Source of the DNA: Dipteris shenzhenensis
Taxonomy: Eukaryota > Polypodiophyta > Polypodiopsida > Gleicheniales
DNA length: 64,000 nt
Assembly: GCA_047967505.1 (NCBI GenBank)
Contig: CM106538.1
Reading direction: 5' to 3' (one strand)
In this document: piece after piece, positions 37,974 to 50,100 of the stretch
Position numbering within the stretch: the first letter of the stretch is position 1
Layout: each line of letters starts with the position of its first letter
Made by a program: the position numbers and the translations under genes
Notes under the pieces: model-generated
Database searches by the model: none
Told to the model about the DNA's origin: nothing
Seen by the model: the letters and a program-made list of their open reading frames with translations, nothing else

Positions 37974-38842
37974 GAGAGGGTCTAACCCAGATATTGGGCA
38001 GTGTCTATCTCTCTTACAAGGCAAAAAAATAACTGAAAGACTTCCAAAATATGAGCACTTGATGTAGCAAAGACTAGTGACCAATATTCAATCAATGATG
38101 CTTCTGCTTACATGCTTCATAGAAGTGGCTAAAATGAATACTTTCCAATCAAAACCAGGTCTAGCAATTCAAAACAAAACTGAAGCCACACTTGTACTGA
38201 AGTTATTGAAAGTTTCAAAAAACCAGAAATGCTAGAGTAGCATTTTATGTAGCATCATCTTCAAAAACTTGTCCAAAACTATCAAAACTAAAAGGCTGAA
38301 CTTGGAGGGCTTGTAGCTCACTCTTCAAAGCAAGGAAAAGAGGGCTTTCTGAAGCAAAATAAAGCTCATATACCAGAGAGGGTCCAGCATAGAGGTTGGA
38401 CGAAATGGTGTGCACTTTTGCCCGAGAGAGTTGCTACAGGCTGAACCTGAGTTTTGATGATTTCTCCCTCGTTACTAAACCAAATGAGCTGAAAAATGGC
38501 TCAAAATCTTTGTCTTGAGGTCGCCCATCTACTCCTAAGAGGGCTCAGGCAAGGGCTCAGGCAATGGCAAAGCAGGCAGGGAGTATTGAGCAGTATAAGA
38601 AATGGTGAACAATGCGCTGTTTGGGGAATGGCAGCCACCACAGACGTTTTTTCTTCAATTTCTTGCAGGTGGAAGTTCGCCCATACTAGAGGAGTTTCTA
38701 GCTCAGAGGGTTTGGGCAATGGTCGTTTGTAGGTGGAGAACCAAGCTCTCAAAGATTTTGGGAAGAAAGAGGAAAATGGAGAAGAAGAAGATGAAGAAGA
38801 AGAAGATGATGTGGTAGAAATGGGCTCAAGGGGGATCAAAGG

Positions 38843-38854
38843 GCTCTGATACCA
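38843..38854 (-). other. Primer binding site of the gag-only element
   Basis: It reads TGGTATCAGAGC on the minus strand, matching initiator methionine tRNA, and touches the 5' LTR. Confidence 0.92.
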
Positions 38855-39150
38855 TGTTGGTAAACTGAAAGGAAAGGAAAGAGTGGACACAAACTCAGAA
38901 TACTTGCATTACTTGCTTGTAGAATGAAGAAGAGTGAGGTCCTTAAGTAGGCACCTCATACATGCTCACTGACATCACTGATGACTTCAGAGCTCCACAA
39001 TCATCTCCTCAATCTGCTCCTAGATTCTCTCAATCATCCTATGTGGCTCTCCACCACCTAACTATGCTTGTGGGCACCTAACTGTGCCTCTAGCACTCAC
39101 ACATAAAAACCAAGGTGTGCCTGAGGCATACACCTTGAGATATCCCATCA
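38855..39150 (-). repeat. 5' LTR of the gag-only element
   Basis: 296 bp, TGTTGGTAAACTG to ATATCCCATCA on the plus strand. It is followed by the CTATT target duplication and then continuing satellite. Confidence 0.92.
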
Positions 39151-42100
39151 CTATTCTAGGAGGGGTATTCCACTGATCATAGGAGAGTGGTGTCCGATTC
39201 CAATCCAAATGTGAGTTTGATGATCTCAATGTCATTATATAGTTACCAGCATGAGATTGGCATCACTGCCATTCCCCACTAGTGGTAGTCTAATTTTATT
39301 GGCATTCTCCATAGAGATTGACACAATTCCATATGATCTCTACACAGCGGAGACAGTGATCACTACATAGAAGAATGCACATGTGAGTTTAGGCTTCTTA
39401 ATGCCATTTCTTAGGGTCTAATAAGAGATTGGCATCACTGCCATTCTCCACTTGTACAAATGTTTACCTACTATTCTAGGAGTGGTATTCCAGTGATCAT
39501 AGGAGAGTGGTGTCCGATTCAAATCCAAATGTGAGTTTGATGATCTCAATTTCATTATATAGTTGCGAGCATGAGATTGGCATCACTACCATTCCCCACT
39601 AGTGGTAGTATAGACAAACTAAATGTATAGATTGACATTCCAGGGCCTAATAAGAGATTGACACAAATCCATGTGATCTCTACACAGCGGAGACAGTGAT
39701 CACTACATAGAAGAATGCACATGTGAGTTTAGGATTCTCAATGCCATTTGTTAGGGCAAGCATGAGATTGGCATCACTGCCATTCTCCGTTAGTGGTAAT
39801 CTAGACCGTTAGTGGTAATCTAGACAAACTAAACCTATAGATTGATGTTTACCCTACTATTCTAGGAGGGGTATTCCACTGATCATAGGAGAGTGGTGTC
39901 CGATTCCAATCCAAATGTGAGTTTGATGATCTCAACGTCATTATATAATCACCAGCATGAGATTGGCATCACTGCCATTCCCCACTAGTGGTAGTCTAAT
40001 TTTATTGGCATTCTCCATAGAGATTGACACAATTCCATATGATCTCTACACAGTGGAGACAGTGATCACTACATAGAAGAATGCACATGTGAGTTTAGGC
40101 TTCTCAATGCCATTTCTTAGGGCCTAATAAGAGATTGGTAGCACTGCCATTCTCCACTTGTACAAATGTTTACTCTACTATTCTAGCAGGGGTATTCCAG
40201 TGATCATAGGAGAGTGGTGTCCGCTTCCAATTCCAATCCACATGTAAGTTTGATGATCTCAGAGATTGACACAATTCCATATGATCTCTACACAGCAGAG
40301 ACAGTGATCACTACATAGAAGAATGCACATCTCAGTTTCGGATTCCTTGTGCATATTTTCAAGTCATGGTATGAGATTGGCACCACTACCATTCTCCATA
40401 GAGATTGCCACATCTCCATATGATTTCTACACAGCGGAGATAGTGATCACTACGTATAAGAATGCACATGTGAGTTTAAGATTCCTTGTGCATGTTTTCA
40501 GGTCATGGTATGAGATTAGCACCACTGCCATTCTCCACATAGATTTGTGTCAATCTCTGTGGAGAATACATAGAAGAATGCACATGCAAGTTTGGGCTTC
40601 TCAATGCCATTTCTTAGGGCCTAATAAGAGATTGGCACCACTTCCATTCTCCACTTGTACAAATGTTTACCCTACTATTCTAGGAGGGGTATTCCACTGA
40701 TCATAGGAGAGTGGTGTTCGATTCCATTCCACATGTGAGTTTAGGATTCCTTGTGCATGTTTTTAGGTCATGGTATGAGATTGGCACCATTGCCATTCTC
40801 CACTGGTGGCATTCTCCACAGAAATTGACACAATTCCATATGATCTCTACATAGCAGAGACAATGATCACTACATAGAAGAATGCACATGTGAGTTCAGG
40901 CTTCTCAATGCCATTTTTTAGGGCCTAATAAGAGATTGGCACCACTGCCATTCTCCACTTGTACAAATGTTTACCCTACTATTCCAGCAGGGGTATTCCA
41001 GTGATCATAGGAGAGTGGTGTCCGATTCCAATCCACATGTGAGTTTGATGATCTCAGAGATTGACACAATTCCATATGATCTCTACATAGCAGAGTCAAT
41101 GATCACTACATAGAAGAATGCACATGTGAGTTTAGGATTCCTTGTGCATGTTTTCAGGTCATGGTATAAGATTGGCACCACTACCATTCTCCACTGGTGG
41201 CATTTTCCGCAGAGATTGCCACAATTCCATATGATCTCTACACAGCGGAGACAGTGATCACTACATAGAAGAATGCACATGTGTGTTTAAGATTTTTTAT
41301 GCATGTTTTTAGGTCATGGTATGAGATTGGCACCGCTACCATTCTCCTTTGGTGGAATTCTCCACAGAGAATGACACAATTCCATATGATCTCTACACAG
41401 TGGAGACAGTGATCACTACATAGAACAATGCACATGTGAGTTTAGGATTCCTTGTGCATGTTTTCAAGTCATGGTATGAGATTGGCACCACTGCCATTCT
41501 CCACTGGTGGCATTCTCCACAGAGATTGACACAAATCCATATGATCTCTGCACATGTGAGTTTAGGCTTCTCAATGCCATTTCTTAGGGCCTAATAAGAG
41601 ATTGGCACCACTGCCATTCTCCACTTGTACAAATGTTTACCCTACTATTCTAGGAGGGGTATTAGAGTGATCATAGGAGAGTGGTGTCCTATTCCATTCC
41701 ACATGTGAGTTTGATGATCTCAGTGTCATTATGTAGTTACCAACATGAGATTGGCATCACTGCCATTCTCCGCTAGTGGTAATCTAGACAAACTGAACCT
41801 ATAGATTGACATTTCACTAATTTTATTAGCTGCAGTAGGATAATGGCAAAAGTGCCAATGCACATGTGAGTTTAGGATTCCTTGTGCATGTTTTGAGGTC
41901 ATGGTATGAGATTGGCACCAATGCCATTCTCCACAGAGATTGACACAATTCCATATGTTCTCTACATAGCGGAGATAGTGATCACTACATAGAAAAATGC
42001 ACATGTGAGTTTAGGCTTCTCAATGCCATTTCTTAGGGCCTAATAAGAGATTGGCATTATTGCCATTCTCCACTTGTACAAATGTTTACCCTACTATTCT

Positions 42101-43577
42101 AGGTGGGGTATTCCAGTGATCATAGGAGAGTGGTGTCCGATTCCAATCCAAACATGAGTTTGATGATCTCAATGTCATTATATAGCTGCCAGCATGAGAT
42201 TGGCGTCACTGCCATTCCCCACTAGTGGTAGTCTAGACAAACTATAACTATAGATTGAAATTCCAGGGCCTAATAAGAGATTGACACAATTCCATATGAT
42301 CTCTACACAGCGGAGATAGTGATCACTACATAGAAGAATGCACATGTGAGTTTAGGATTCTCAATGCCATTTCTTAGGGCCAGCATGAGTTTGGCATCAC
42401 TCCCATTCTCCGCTAGTGGTAATCTAGACAAACTAAACCTATAGATTGACATTCCACTAATTTTATTGGCTGCAGTAGGATAATGGCAAAACTGCCAATG
42501 CACATGTGAGTTTAGGATTCCTTGTGCATGTTTTCAGGTCATGGTATGAGATTGGCACCACTGCCTTTCTCCACTGGTGGCATTCTCCACAGAGATTGAC
42601 ACAATTCTATATGATGCATACACAGCAAAGACAGTGATCACTATACAGTGATCACTACATAGAAGAATGCACATTACCACTAGCGGAGAATGGCAGTAGG
42701 GTAATGGTAAAAGTGCGAATGCACATGTGAGTTTAGGATTCCTTGTGCATGTTCTCCACAGAGATTGACACAAATCCATATGATCTCTACACATGTGAGT
42801 TTAGGCTTCTCAATGCCATTTTCTAGGGCCTAATAAGAGATTGGCACCACTGCCATTCTCCACTTGTACAAATGTTTACCCTACTATTCTAGGAGTGGTA
42901 TTCCAGTGATCATAGGATAGTGGTGTCCGATTCAAATCCACATGTGAGTTTGATGATCTCAGTGTCATTTTGTAGGTGCCAGAGTTTGGCATCACTGCCA
43001 TTCTCCACTAGTGGTAGCCTATACAAACTAAACCTATAGATTGACATTCCACTAATTTTATTGGCTGCAGTAGGATAATGGCATAAGTGCCAATGCAGAT
43101 GTGAGTTTAGGATTCCTTGTGCATGTTTTTAGGTCATGGTATGAGATTGGCACCACTGCCATTCTCCACTGGTGGCATTCTCCACAGAGATTGACACAAT
43201 TCCATATGATCTCTACACAGCGGAGACAATGATCACTACATAGAAGAATGCACATGTGAGTTTAGGCTTCCCAATGCCATTTCTTAGGGCCTAATAAGAG
43301 ATTGGCACCACTGCCATTCTCCACTTGTACAAATGTTTACCCTACTATTCTAGGAGGGGTATTCTAGTGATCATGGGGGAGTGGTGTCCGATTCAAATCC
43401 ACATGTGAGTTTAATGATCTTAGTGTCATTATGTAGGTGCCAGCATGAGTTTGGCATCACTACCATTCTCCACTAGTGGTAGTCTAGACAAACTAAACCT
43501 ATAGATTGACATTCCACTAATTTTATTGGATGCACATGTGAGTTTAGGCTTCACAGTGCAATTTTCTAGGGCCTAAT
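39151..43577 (+). repeat. Giant satellite, block R7 (plus orientation)
   Basis: Monomers of classes A, B and C plus several shortened ones carrying GTAGTCTAATTTTATTGGCA (about 39288, 39985), a deletion hybrid also found at 18.25 and 51.89 kb. It includes runs of tandem A monomers (41.1-41.5 kb). It ends inside a class B monomer after GGGCCTAAT, where element 2b starts. Confidence 0.95.
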
Positions 43578-43748
43578 TATGGAGGTTAAAGGTCATTGTG
43601 CCTTTACCTTGGTTATGTACAATACTCAAACACATATATAAATGAATGAAAAAGAAGATTAGGGTGGTTCTGCACCCACCAAAACTTGTGTGGCTCTCTG
43701 TCTCTCTCTCTCCTTGTTCCGTTCTTGCTTCCGTTGAGAGCACTCTCA
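43578..43748 (+). repeat. LTR of copia element 2b (about 171 bp)
   Basis: It begins TATGGAGGTTAAAGG (TG mutated to TA) and ends near ACTCTCA, two bases before the primer site. It is unusually short for copia. It is clearly related to 24757-24924. Confidence 0.8.
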
Positions 43749-43750
43749 AC

Positions 43751-43762
43751 TGGTATCAGAGC
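43751..43762 (+). other. Primer binding site, copia element 2b
   Basis: TGGTATCAGAGC, initiator methionine tRNA type. The corresponding site is deleted in element 2a. Confidence 0.92.
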
Positions 43763-45197
43763 GCGAGTGATCTAGCTGAGCATGTGTGAATGCTTGGAAG
43801 CTCAGCAGCTCTATGGGAGGAAGGAGAAGCTCTGTGGGAAGCTTTGTGGGTGACTTTACTTGCATCCGAGTGTGTAGAGACCTTGGAGGAACCTTTGGAA
43901 AAGTCACTTTGGTTTTGTGAAGTGGTTTTGAGAGCCTGTTAATTGTTTTTAAAAAAAAAGTCATTTTTTGATCTTTTCCCTGTTCCATATTGACTTATAG
44001 AGGCAACTATTGCTTGCTTTTGGTATCCACTTCACTTCAGGAGCTTGGAAACACCTTCATTCTTGAATCTGGGATCATTTCATTGGATTTCTGACTCACT
44101 GTGTCAGTTTCTATGTTTTTTGCCCGGGTGTTGAAACTCAAGTTTGGAGCAACCATTTGCAGATCTATCAGTTCCAGTGGACTCAAGAGGTCCTAAAACT
44201 TCTATGTTGCTCAACATCATTCGCACTCTGTTGGAGTTTACAAACAGCTCTATTTCCAAAAACGTTTTTCAGTCTGTGTGTTGGACCCAGTGATTGAGAC
44301 CACGGTTTCCAAAACCGTCTGTCCCATTGCATTTCGGACGCCTAAAAACCCCTACCTGTCAGTTCTTGTACAATTCGGTGGAGGATTTTCAGAGTTATAG
44401 ATCTCTGTTTATTCGATTTCATCTCTCTATTATGCATTTTTCATTCTAAGGTTTTGAAACCTTAGATTTATGCCACATGGCAGTGGATAAGTGTTGACTC
44501 CCATTTCTCATTCATCGGTTGGGATTTTGGAGTTCTGGCAGAAAAGAGATATTTGCATATTTTCTTACTGATTCCGATTATGCAATGGCGCCCATGTTTT
44601 GAGGCATCTCAGGTTCTATTTTCAGTAGCGCTCATTACCGTGGGACTATGATTTCTTGAGCATACCTTATGCAGATCACTCTGGTTGCAGTTTGAGCAGT
44701 GTATGCTCATTCGTGGTGTGCATTGGGTTGCAGTGGATGATTTATAGGCCATTTGGATGCATTGCGGTCCTTATTGGATGCACTGATAGGCCCAAATTGC
44801 CTTATGGGATGCTATTTTTTATGGACGCTTTGCACATGGATTCTATTTTATGCTGAGGGACAGCTTTGACACATTGCAGGTGATGCATTGATAGTGCTAT
44901 GCTCTCTTGGATGAGATATTATTAATGCATATGCCAGTGGACAGTGTTTATGCTTGAGTCATTTGGCACTTATTGGCATTTTGGATTGCCATTGCAGTTG
45001 GCATTTTCTTTTGGGCCAGATTTGCTCATATGGATGCATAGTATATGCACATGAGTCAGATGCATCTTTTGATGCTTTGAGCTTTGAGTTTTGGTGATAT
45101 TTCACTCTAATGTGGCATACACATTTGGGTGCACCTGGTATTTGGTGTGATTCTCTCTTGTATGCACTAGCATTTGGGATTTTGTTTTATTTGCATT

Positions 45198-45553
45198 ATG
45201 GCATCCTCTTCCATGTCTAAAAAGGAGTTTTTCAACATTAAAAAGTTTGATGGGAAAAACTTTTCTTTGTGGAAAGGACAAATAAGGGATGTGCCTATTC
45301 AAAAGAAGCAGATTAAACCCTTGGTAGGGATTGAAGCTAAGCTTGCAAATATGTCAGAGGATGATTCAAATGAGTTGGATGCATTAGCAAAGTCTACTAT
45401 TAAACTTCATCTTGCATATTCAGTTTATTTCACAGTAGTAAATGAGCAGACTACGGAAGATTTGTGGAAGAAACTGTGTGCCACTTATGAGAAGGAAACT
45501 GCCTCTAATAAAGTTTACCTCATGAAGAGGTTGTTTGAGCTGCAGATGAAGGA
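45198..45553 (+). pseudogene. gag: Copia gag N-terminal fragment (element 2b)
   Basis: It starts at the ATG equivalent to 2a (MASSSMSKKEFFNIKKFDGKNF) and runs about 118 codons in frame, through TTEDLWKKLCATYEKETASNKVYLM split across the core. After QMKE the sequence leaves the family. The open frame continues through filler and satellite for some 60 meaningless residues. It has no zinc knuckle and no enzymes. Confidence 0.85.
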
Positions 45554-45600
45554 GGATGCATCAATTTTACGAGCAAAAACCTATGAGCAGGTTTATCCAA
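45554..45600. other. 47-bp filler at a copia/satellite junction
   Basis: It matches neither element 2a nor the satellite. Such filler is typical of end-joining repair. Confidence 0.6.
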
Positions 45601-46901
45601 GCGTGTTTTCAGGTCATGGTATAAGATTGGCACCACCGCCATTCTCCACTGGTGGCATTCTCCACAGAGATAGTGATCACTACATAGAAGAATGCACATG
45701 TGAGTTTTGGCTTCTCAATGCCATTTCTTAGGGCCTAATAAGAGATTGGCACCATTGCCATTCTCCACTTGTACAAATGTTTACCCTACTATTCTAGGAG
45801 GGGTCTTCCAGTGATCATAGGAGAGTGGTGTCCGATTCCATTCCACACTAGTGGTAGTCTAGACAGCATGAGATTGGCATCACTGCCATTCTCCGCTAGT
45901 GGGAATCTAAAAAAACTGAACCTATAGATTGACATTCCACTAATTTTATTGGCTGCAGTAGGATAATGGCAAAAGTGCCAATGCACATGTGAGTTTAGGA
46001 TTCCTTGTGCATGTTCTCAGGTCATGTTATGAGATTGGCACCACTACCATTCTCCACTGGGTGCATTCTCCACAAAGATTGACACATTTCCATATGATCT
46101 CTACTCAGTGGAGATAGTGATCACTACATAGAAGAATGCACATGTGAGTTTAGGCTTCTCAATGCCATTTCTTAGGGCCTAATAAGAGATTGGCACCACT
46201 ACCATTCTCCACTTGTACAAATGTTTACCCTACTATTCTAGGAGGGGTATTCCAGTGATCATAGGAGAGTGGTGTCCGATCCCAGTCCAAATGTGAGTTT
46301 GATGATCACAATGTCATTATATAGTTGCCATCATGAGATTGGCATCACTGCCATCCCCCACTAGTGGTAGTCTAGACAAACTAAACCTATAGATTGACAT
46401 TCTAGGGCCTAATAAGAGATTGACACAATTCCATCTGATCTCTACATCGCGGAGACAGTGATCACTACATAGATTAATGCACATGTGAGCTTAGGATTCT
46501 CAATGCCATTTCTTAGGGCAAGCATGAGATTGGCATCACTGCCATTCTCTGCTAGTGGTAATCTAGACAAACTAAACCTATAGATTGACATTCCACTAAT
46601 TTTATTGGCTGCAATAGGATAACGGCAAAAGTACCAATGCACATGTGAGTTTAGGATTCCTTGTGCATGTTTTCAGGTCATGGTATGAGATTGACACCAC
46701 TGCCATTCTCCAGTGGTATAGATTGACATTCCAGGGCCTAATAAGAGATTGACACAATTGCATATGATCTCTACACAGTGGAGACAGTGATCACTACATA
46801 GAAGAATGCACATGTGAGTTTAGGATTCTCAATGCCATTTCTTAGGGCAAGCATGAGATTGGCATCACTACCATTCTCCACTAGAGGTAATCTAGAAAAA
46901 C
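45601..46901 (+). repeat. Giant satellite, block R8 left part
   Basis: It matches 14.1-15.42 kb with the same order of monomers at an offset of 31475 bp (for example 14314 versus 45789 and 14967 versus 46442). It ends with AGAAAAAC, the target duplication of the MITE. Confidence 0.93.
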
Positions 46902-47147
46902 CTCGGGGGGGTCACTCATCATATGTAACCCTATCACGTGAGTTCAACAGAAGGATATTTTTTATTTCTAAAATTTACAGAAATAAATATACATAAGGGA
47001 CTATTTAAAATAGTTTTGGAAAAAATTTACAGATTTGTATAGAAAAGAGGTACATTTTATTAATGAAAAATTTACAGATAAGGGATTTTAGAAATAGGCC
47101 TTGAACGCACGTGGTATAGAGGGCTTATACATAGTGACCCCCCCGAG
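46902..47147. mobile_element. MITE, 246 bp, 8-bp target duplication
   Basis: Perfect 15-bp terminal inverted repeats, CTCGGGGGGGTCACT and its reverse complement (47133-47147), enclose an AT-rich centre containing several AAATTTACAG motifs. The target duplication AGAAAAAC is at 46894-46901 and 47148-47155. The paralogous satellite at 15419-15426 has a single AGAAAAAC with no insert. Eight-bp duplications fit hAT-type elements, but the G-rich ends are not classic hAT, so the superfamily is left open. It has no coding capacity. Confidence 0.92.
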
Positions 47148-50100
47148 AGAAAAACTAAACCTATAGATTGACATTCCACTAATTTTATTGGCTACAATAG
47201 GATAATGGCAAAAGTGCCAATGCACATGTGAGTTTAGCATTCCTTGTGCATGTTTTCAGGTCATGGTATGAGATTGGCACCACTGCCATTCTCCACTAGT
47301 GGCAATCTCCAGACAGATTGACACAATTCCATATGATCCTTACACATCGAAGACTGTGATCACTACATAGAAGAATGCATATTACCACTAGCGGAGAATG
47401 GTAGTAGGATAATGCCAAAAGTTCCAATGCATGTTTTTACGTCATGGTATGAGATTGGCACCATTTCCATTCTCCACAGCGATTTGTGTCAATCGCTATG
47501 GAGAATACATAGAAGAATACACATGTCAATTTACGCTTCTCAATGCCATTTCTTAGGGCCTAATAAGAGATTGGCACCACTGCCATTCTCCACTTGTACA
47601 AATGTTTACCCTACTATTCTAGGAGGGGTATTCTAGTGATCATAGAAGAGTGGTGTCCGATTCCATTCCACATGTGAGTTTGATGATCTCAATGAGATTA
47701 TGTAGTTGCCAGCATGAGATTGGCATCACTGCCATTCTCCACTAGTGGTAATCTAGACCAAAAAAACCAATAGATTGACATTCCATTAATTTTATTAGCT
47801 GCAGTAGGATAATGGCAAAAGTACAAATGCACATGTGAGTTTAGGATTCCTTGTGCATTTTTTCACGTCATGGTATGAGATTGGCACCACTGCCATTCTC
47901 CACTGGTGGCATTCTCCATAGAGATTGACACAAATCCATATGATCTTTACAAAGCGGAGACAATGATCACTACATAGAAGAATGCACATGTGAGTTTAGG
48001 CTTCTTAATGTCATTTATTAGGGCCTAATAAGAGATTGGCACCACTGCCATTCTCCACTTGTACAAATGTTTACGCTACTATTCTAGGAGGGGTATTCTA
48101 GTGATCATAGGAGAGTGGTGCCCGATACCAATCCAAATGTGAGTTTGATGATCTCAATGTCATTATATAGTTACCAGCATGAGATTGGCATGACTGCCAT
48201 TCCCCACTAGTGCTAGTCTAGACAAACTAAACCTATAGATTGACATTCCAAGGCCTAATAAGAGATTGACACAATTGCATATGATCTCTACACAGCGGAG
48301 ACAGTGATCACTACATAGAAGAATGCACATGTGAGTTTAGGATTCTCAATGCCATTTCTTAGGGTAAGCATGAGATTGGCATCACTGCCATTCTCCGCTA
48401 TTTGTAATCTAGACAAACTAAACCTATAGATTGACATTCCACTAATTTTATTGGCTACAGTAGGATAATGGCAAAAGTGCAAATGCACATGTGAGTTTAG
48501 GATTCCTTGTGCATGTTTTCAGGTCATGGTATGAGATTGGCACCACTGCCATTCTCAACTGGTGGCATTCTCCAGAGACATTGACACAAATCCATATGAT
48601 CTCTACACATCGAAGACTGTGATCACTACATAAAAGAATGCACATTACCACTAGCGGATAATGGCAGTAGGATAATGGCAAAGGTGCCAATGCACATGTG
48701 AGTTTAGGATTCCTTGTGCATGTTTTTAGGTCATGGTATGAGATTGGCACCACTGCCATTCTCCACTGGTGGCATTCTCCACAGAGATTTACACAAATCC
48801 ATATGATCTCTACACAGCGGAGATAGTGATCACTACATAGAAGAATGCACATGTGCGTTTAGGCTTCTCAATGCCATTTCTTAGGCCTTACTAGAGATTG
48901 GCACCACTGCCATTCTCCACCTGTACAAATGTTTACCCTACTATTCTAGGAGGGGTATTCCAGTGATCATAGGAGAGTGGTGTCTGATTCTATTTCACAT
49001 GTGAGTCTGATGATCTCATTGTCATTATGTAGTTGCCAGTATGAGATTGGCATCACTGCCATTCTCTGCTAGTGGTAATCTAGACAAACTAAACCTATAG
49101 ATTGACATTCCACTAATTTTATTGGCTGCAGTAGGATAATGGCAAAAGTGCAAAAGTGCAAATGCACATGTGAGTTTAGGATTCCTTGTGCATGTTTTTA
49201 GGTAATGGTATGAGATTGGCACCATTGCCATTCTCCACTGGTGGCATTCTCCACAGAGATTGACACAATTCCATATGATCTCTACACAGTGGAGACAGTG
49301 ATCACTACATAGAAGAATGCACGTGTGAGTTTAGGATTCCTTGTGTATGTTTTCAAGTCATGGTATGAGATTGGCACCACTGCCATTCTCCACTGGTGGC
49401 ATTCTCCATAGAGATTGTCACAAATCCATATGATCTTTGCACATGTGACTTTAGGCTTCTCAATGCCATTTCTTAGGGCCTAATAAGAGATTGGCACCAC
49501 TGCCATTCTCCACTTGTACAAATGTTTACCCTACTATCCTAGGAGGGGTATTCTAGTGATCATAGGAGAGTGGTGTCCTATTCCATTCCACATGTGAGTT
49601 TGATGATCTCAGTTTCATTATGTAGTTGCCAGCATGAGATTGGCATCACTGCCATTCTCTGCTAGTGGTAGTCTAGACAAACTGAACCTATAGATTGACA
49701 TTCCACTAATTTGATTGGCTGCAATAGGATAATGGAAAAAGTGCCAATGCACATGTGAGTTTAGGATTCCTTGTGCATGTTTTCACGTCATGGTATAAGA
49801 TTGGCACCACTGCCATTCTCCACTGGTGGCATTTTCCACAGAGATTAACACAATTCCATATGATCTCTACACAGCAGAGACAGTGATCACTACATAGAAG
49901 AATACACATGTGAGTTTAGGCCTCTCAATGCCATTTCTTAGGGCCTGATAAGAGATTGGCACCACTACCATTCTCCACTTGTACAAATGTTTATCATACT
50001 ACTGTAGGAGGGGTATTCTAGTGATCATAGGAGAGTGGTGTCCGATTCCAATCCAAATTTGAGTTTGATGATCTCAATGTCATTATATAGTTGCCAGCAT

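Larger units (their letters stand above)
36492..39150 (-). mobile_element. Complete gag-only LTR retrotransposon (TR-GAG type), 2.66 kb
   Basis: Two 296-bp LTRs (36492-36787 and 38855-39150) differ at five positions by eye and flank an internal part on the minus strand. The target duplication is CTATT (36487-36491 and 39151-39155). The primer site TGGTATCAGAGC lies at 38843-38854 next to the 5' LTR, and a G-rich polypurine tract borders the 3' LTR (36788-36800, reading GGGGGGGTTT on the minus strand). The only protein is gag; there is no protease, integrase or reverse transcriptase. This matches the known non-autonomous class of terminal-repeat retrotransposons with a gag domain. Movement would need pol from another copia. 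Confidence 0.92.
43578..45553 (+). mobile_element. Copia element 2b, truncated within gag
   Basis: Same family and strand as element 2a: short LTR (43578-43748), primer site (43751-43762), leader, and the first part of gag. The match to 2a ends at 45553. Then 47 bp of unmatched filler lead into satellite. All of pol and the 3' LTR are missing. Confidence 0.9.

Noticed and set aside
38501-38890. 129-codon minus-strand frame overlapping the 5' LTR of the gag-only element
   Set aside because: It covers a GAAGAAGATG-type repeat and the primer site, reads into the LTR, and has no domain. It is probably leader sequence.
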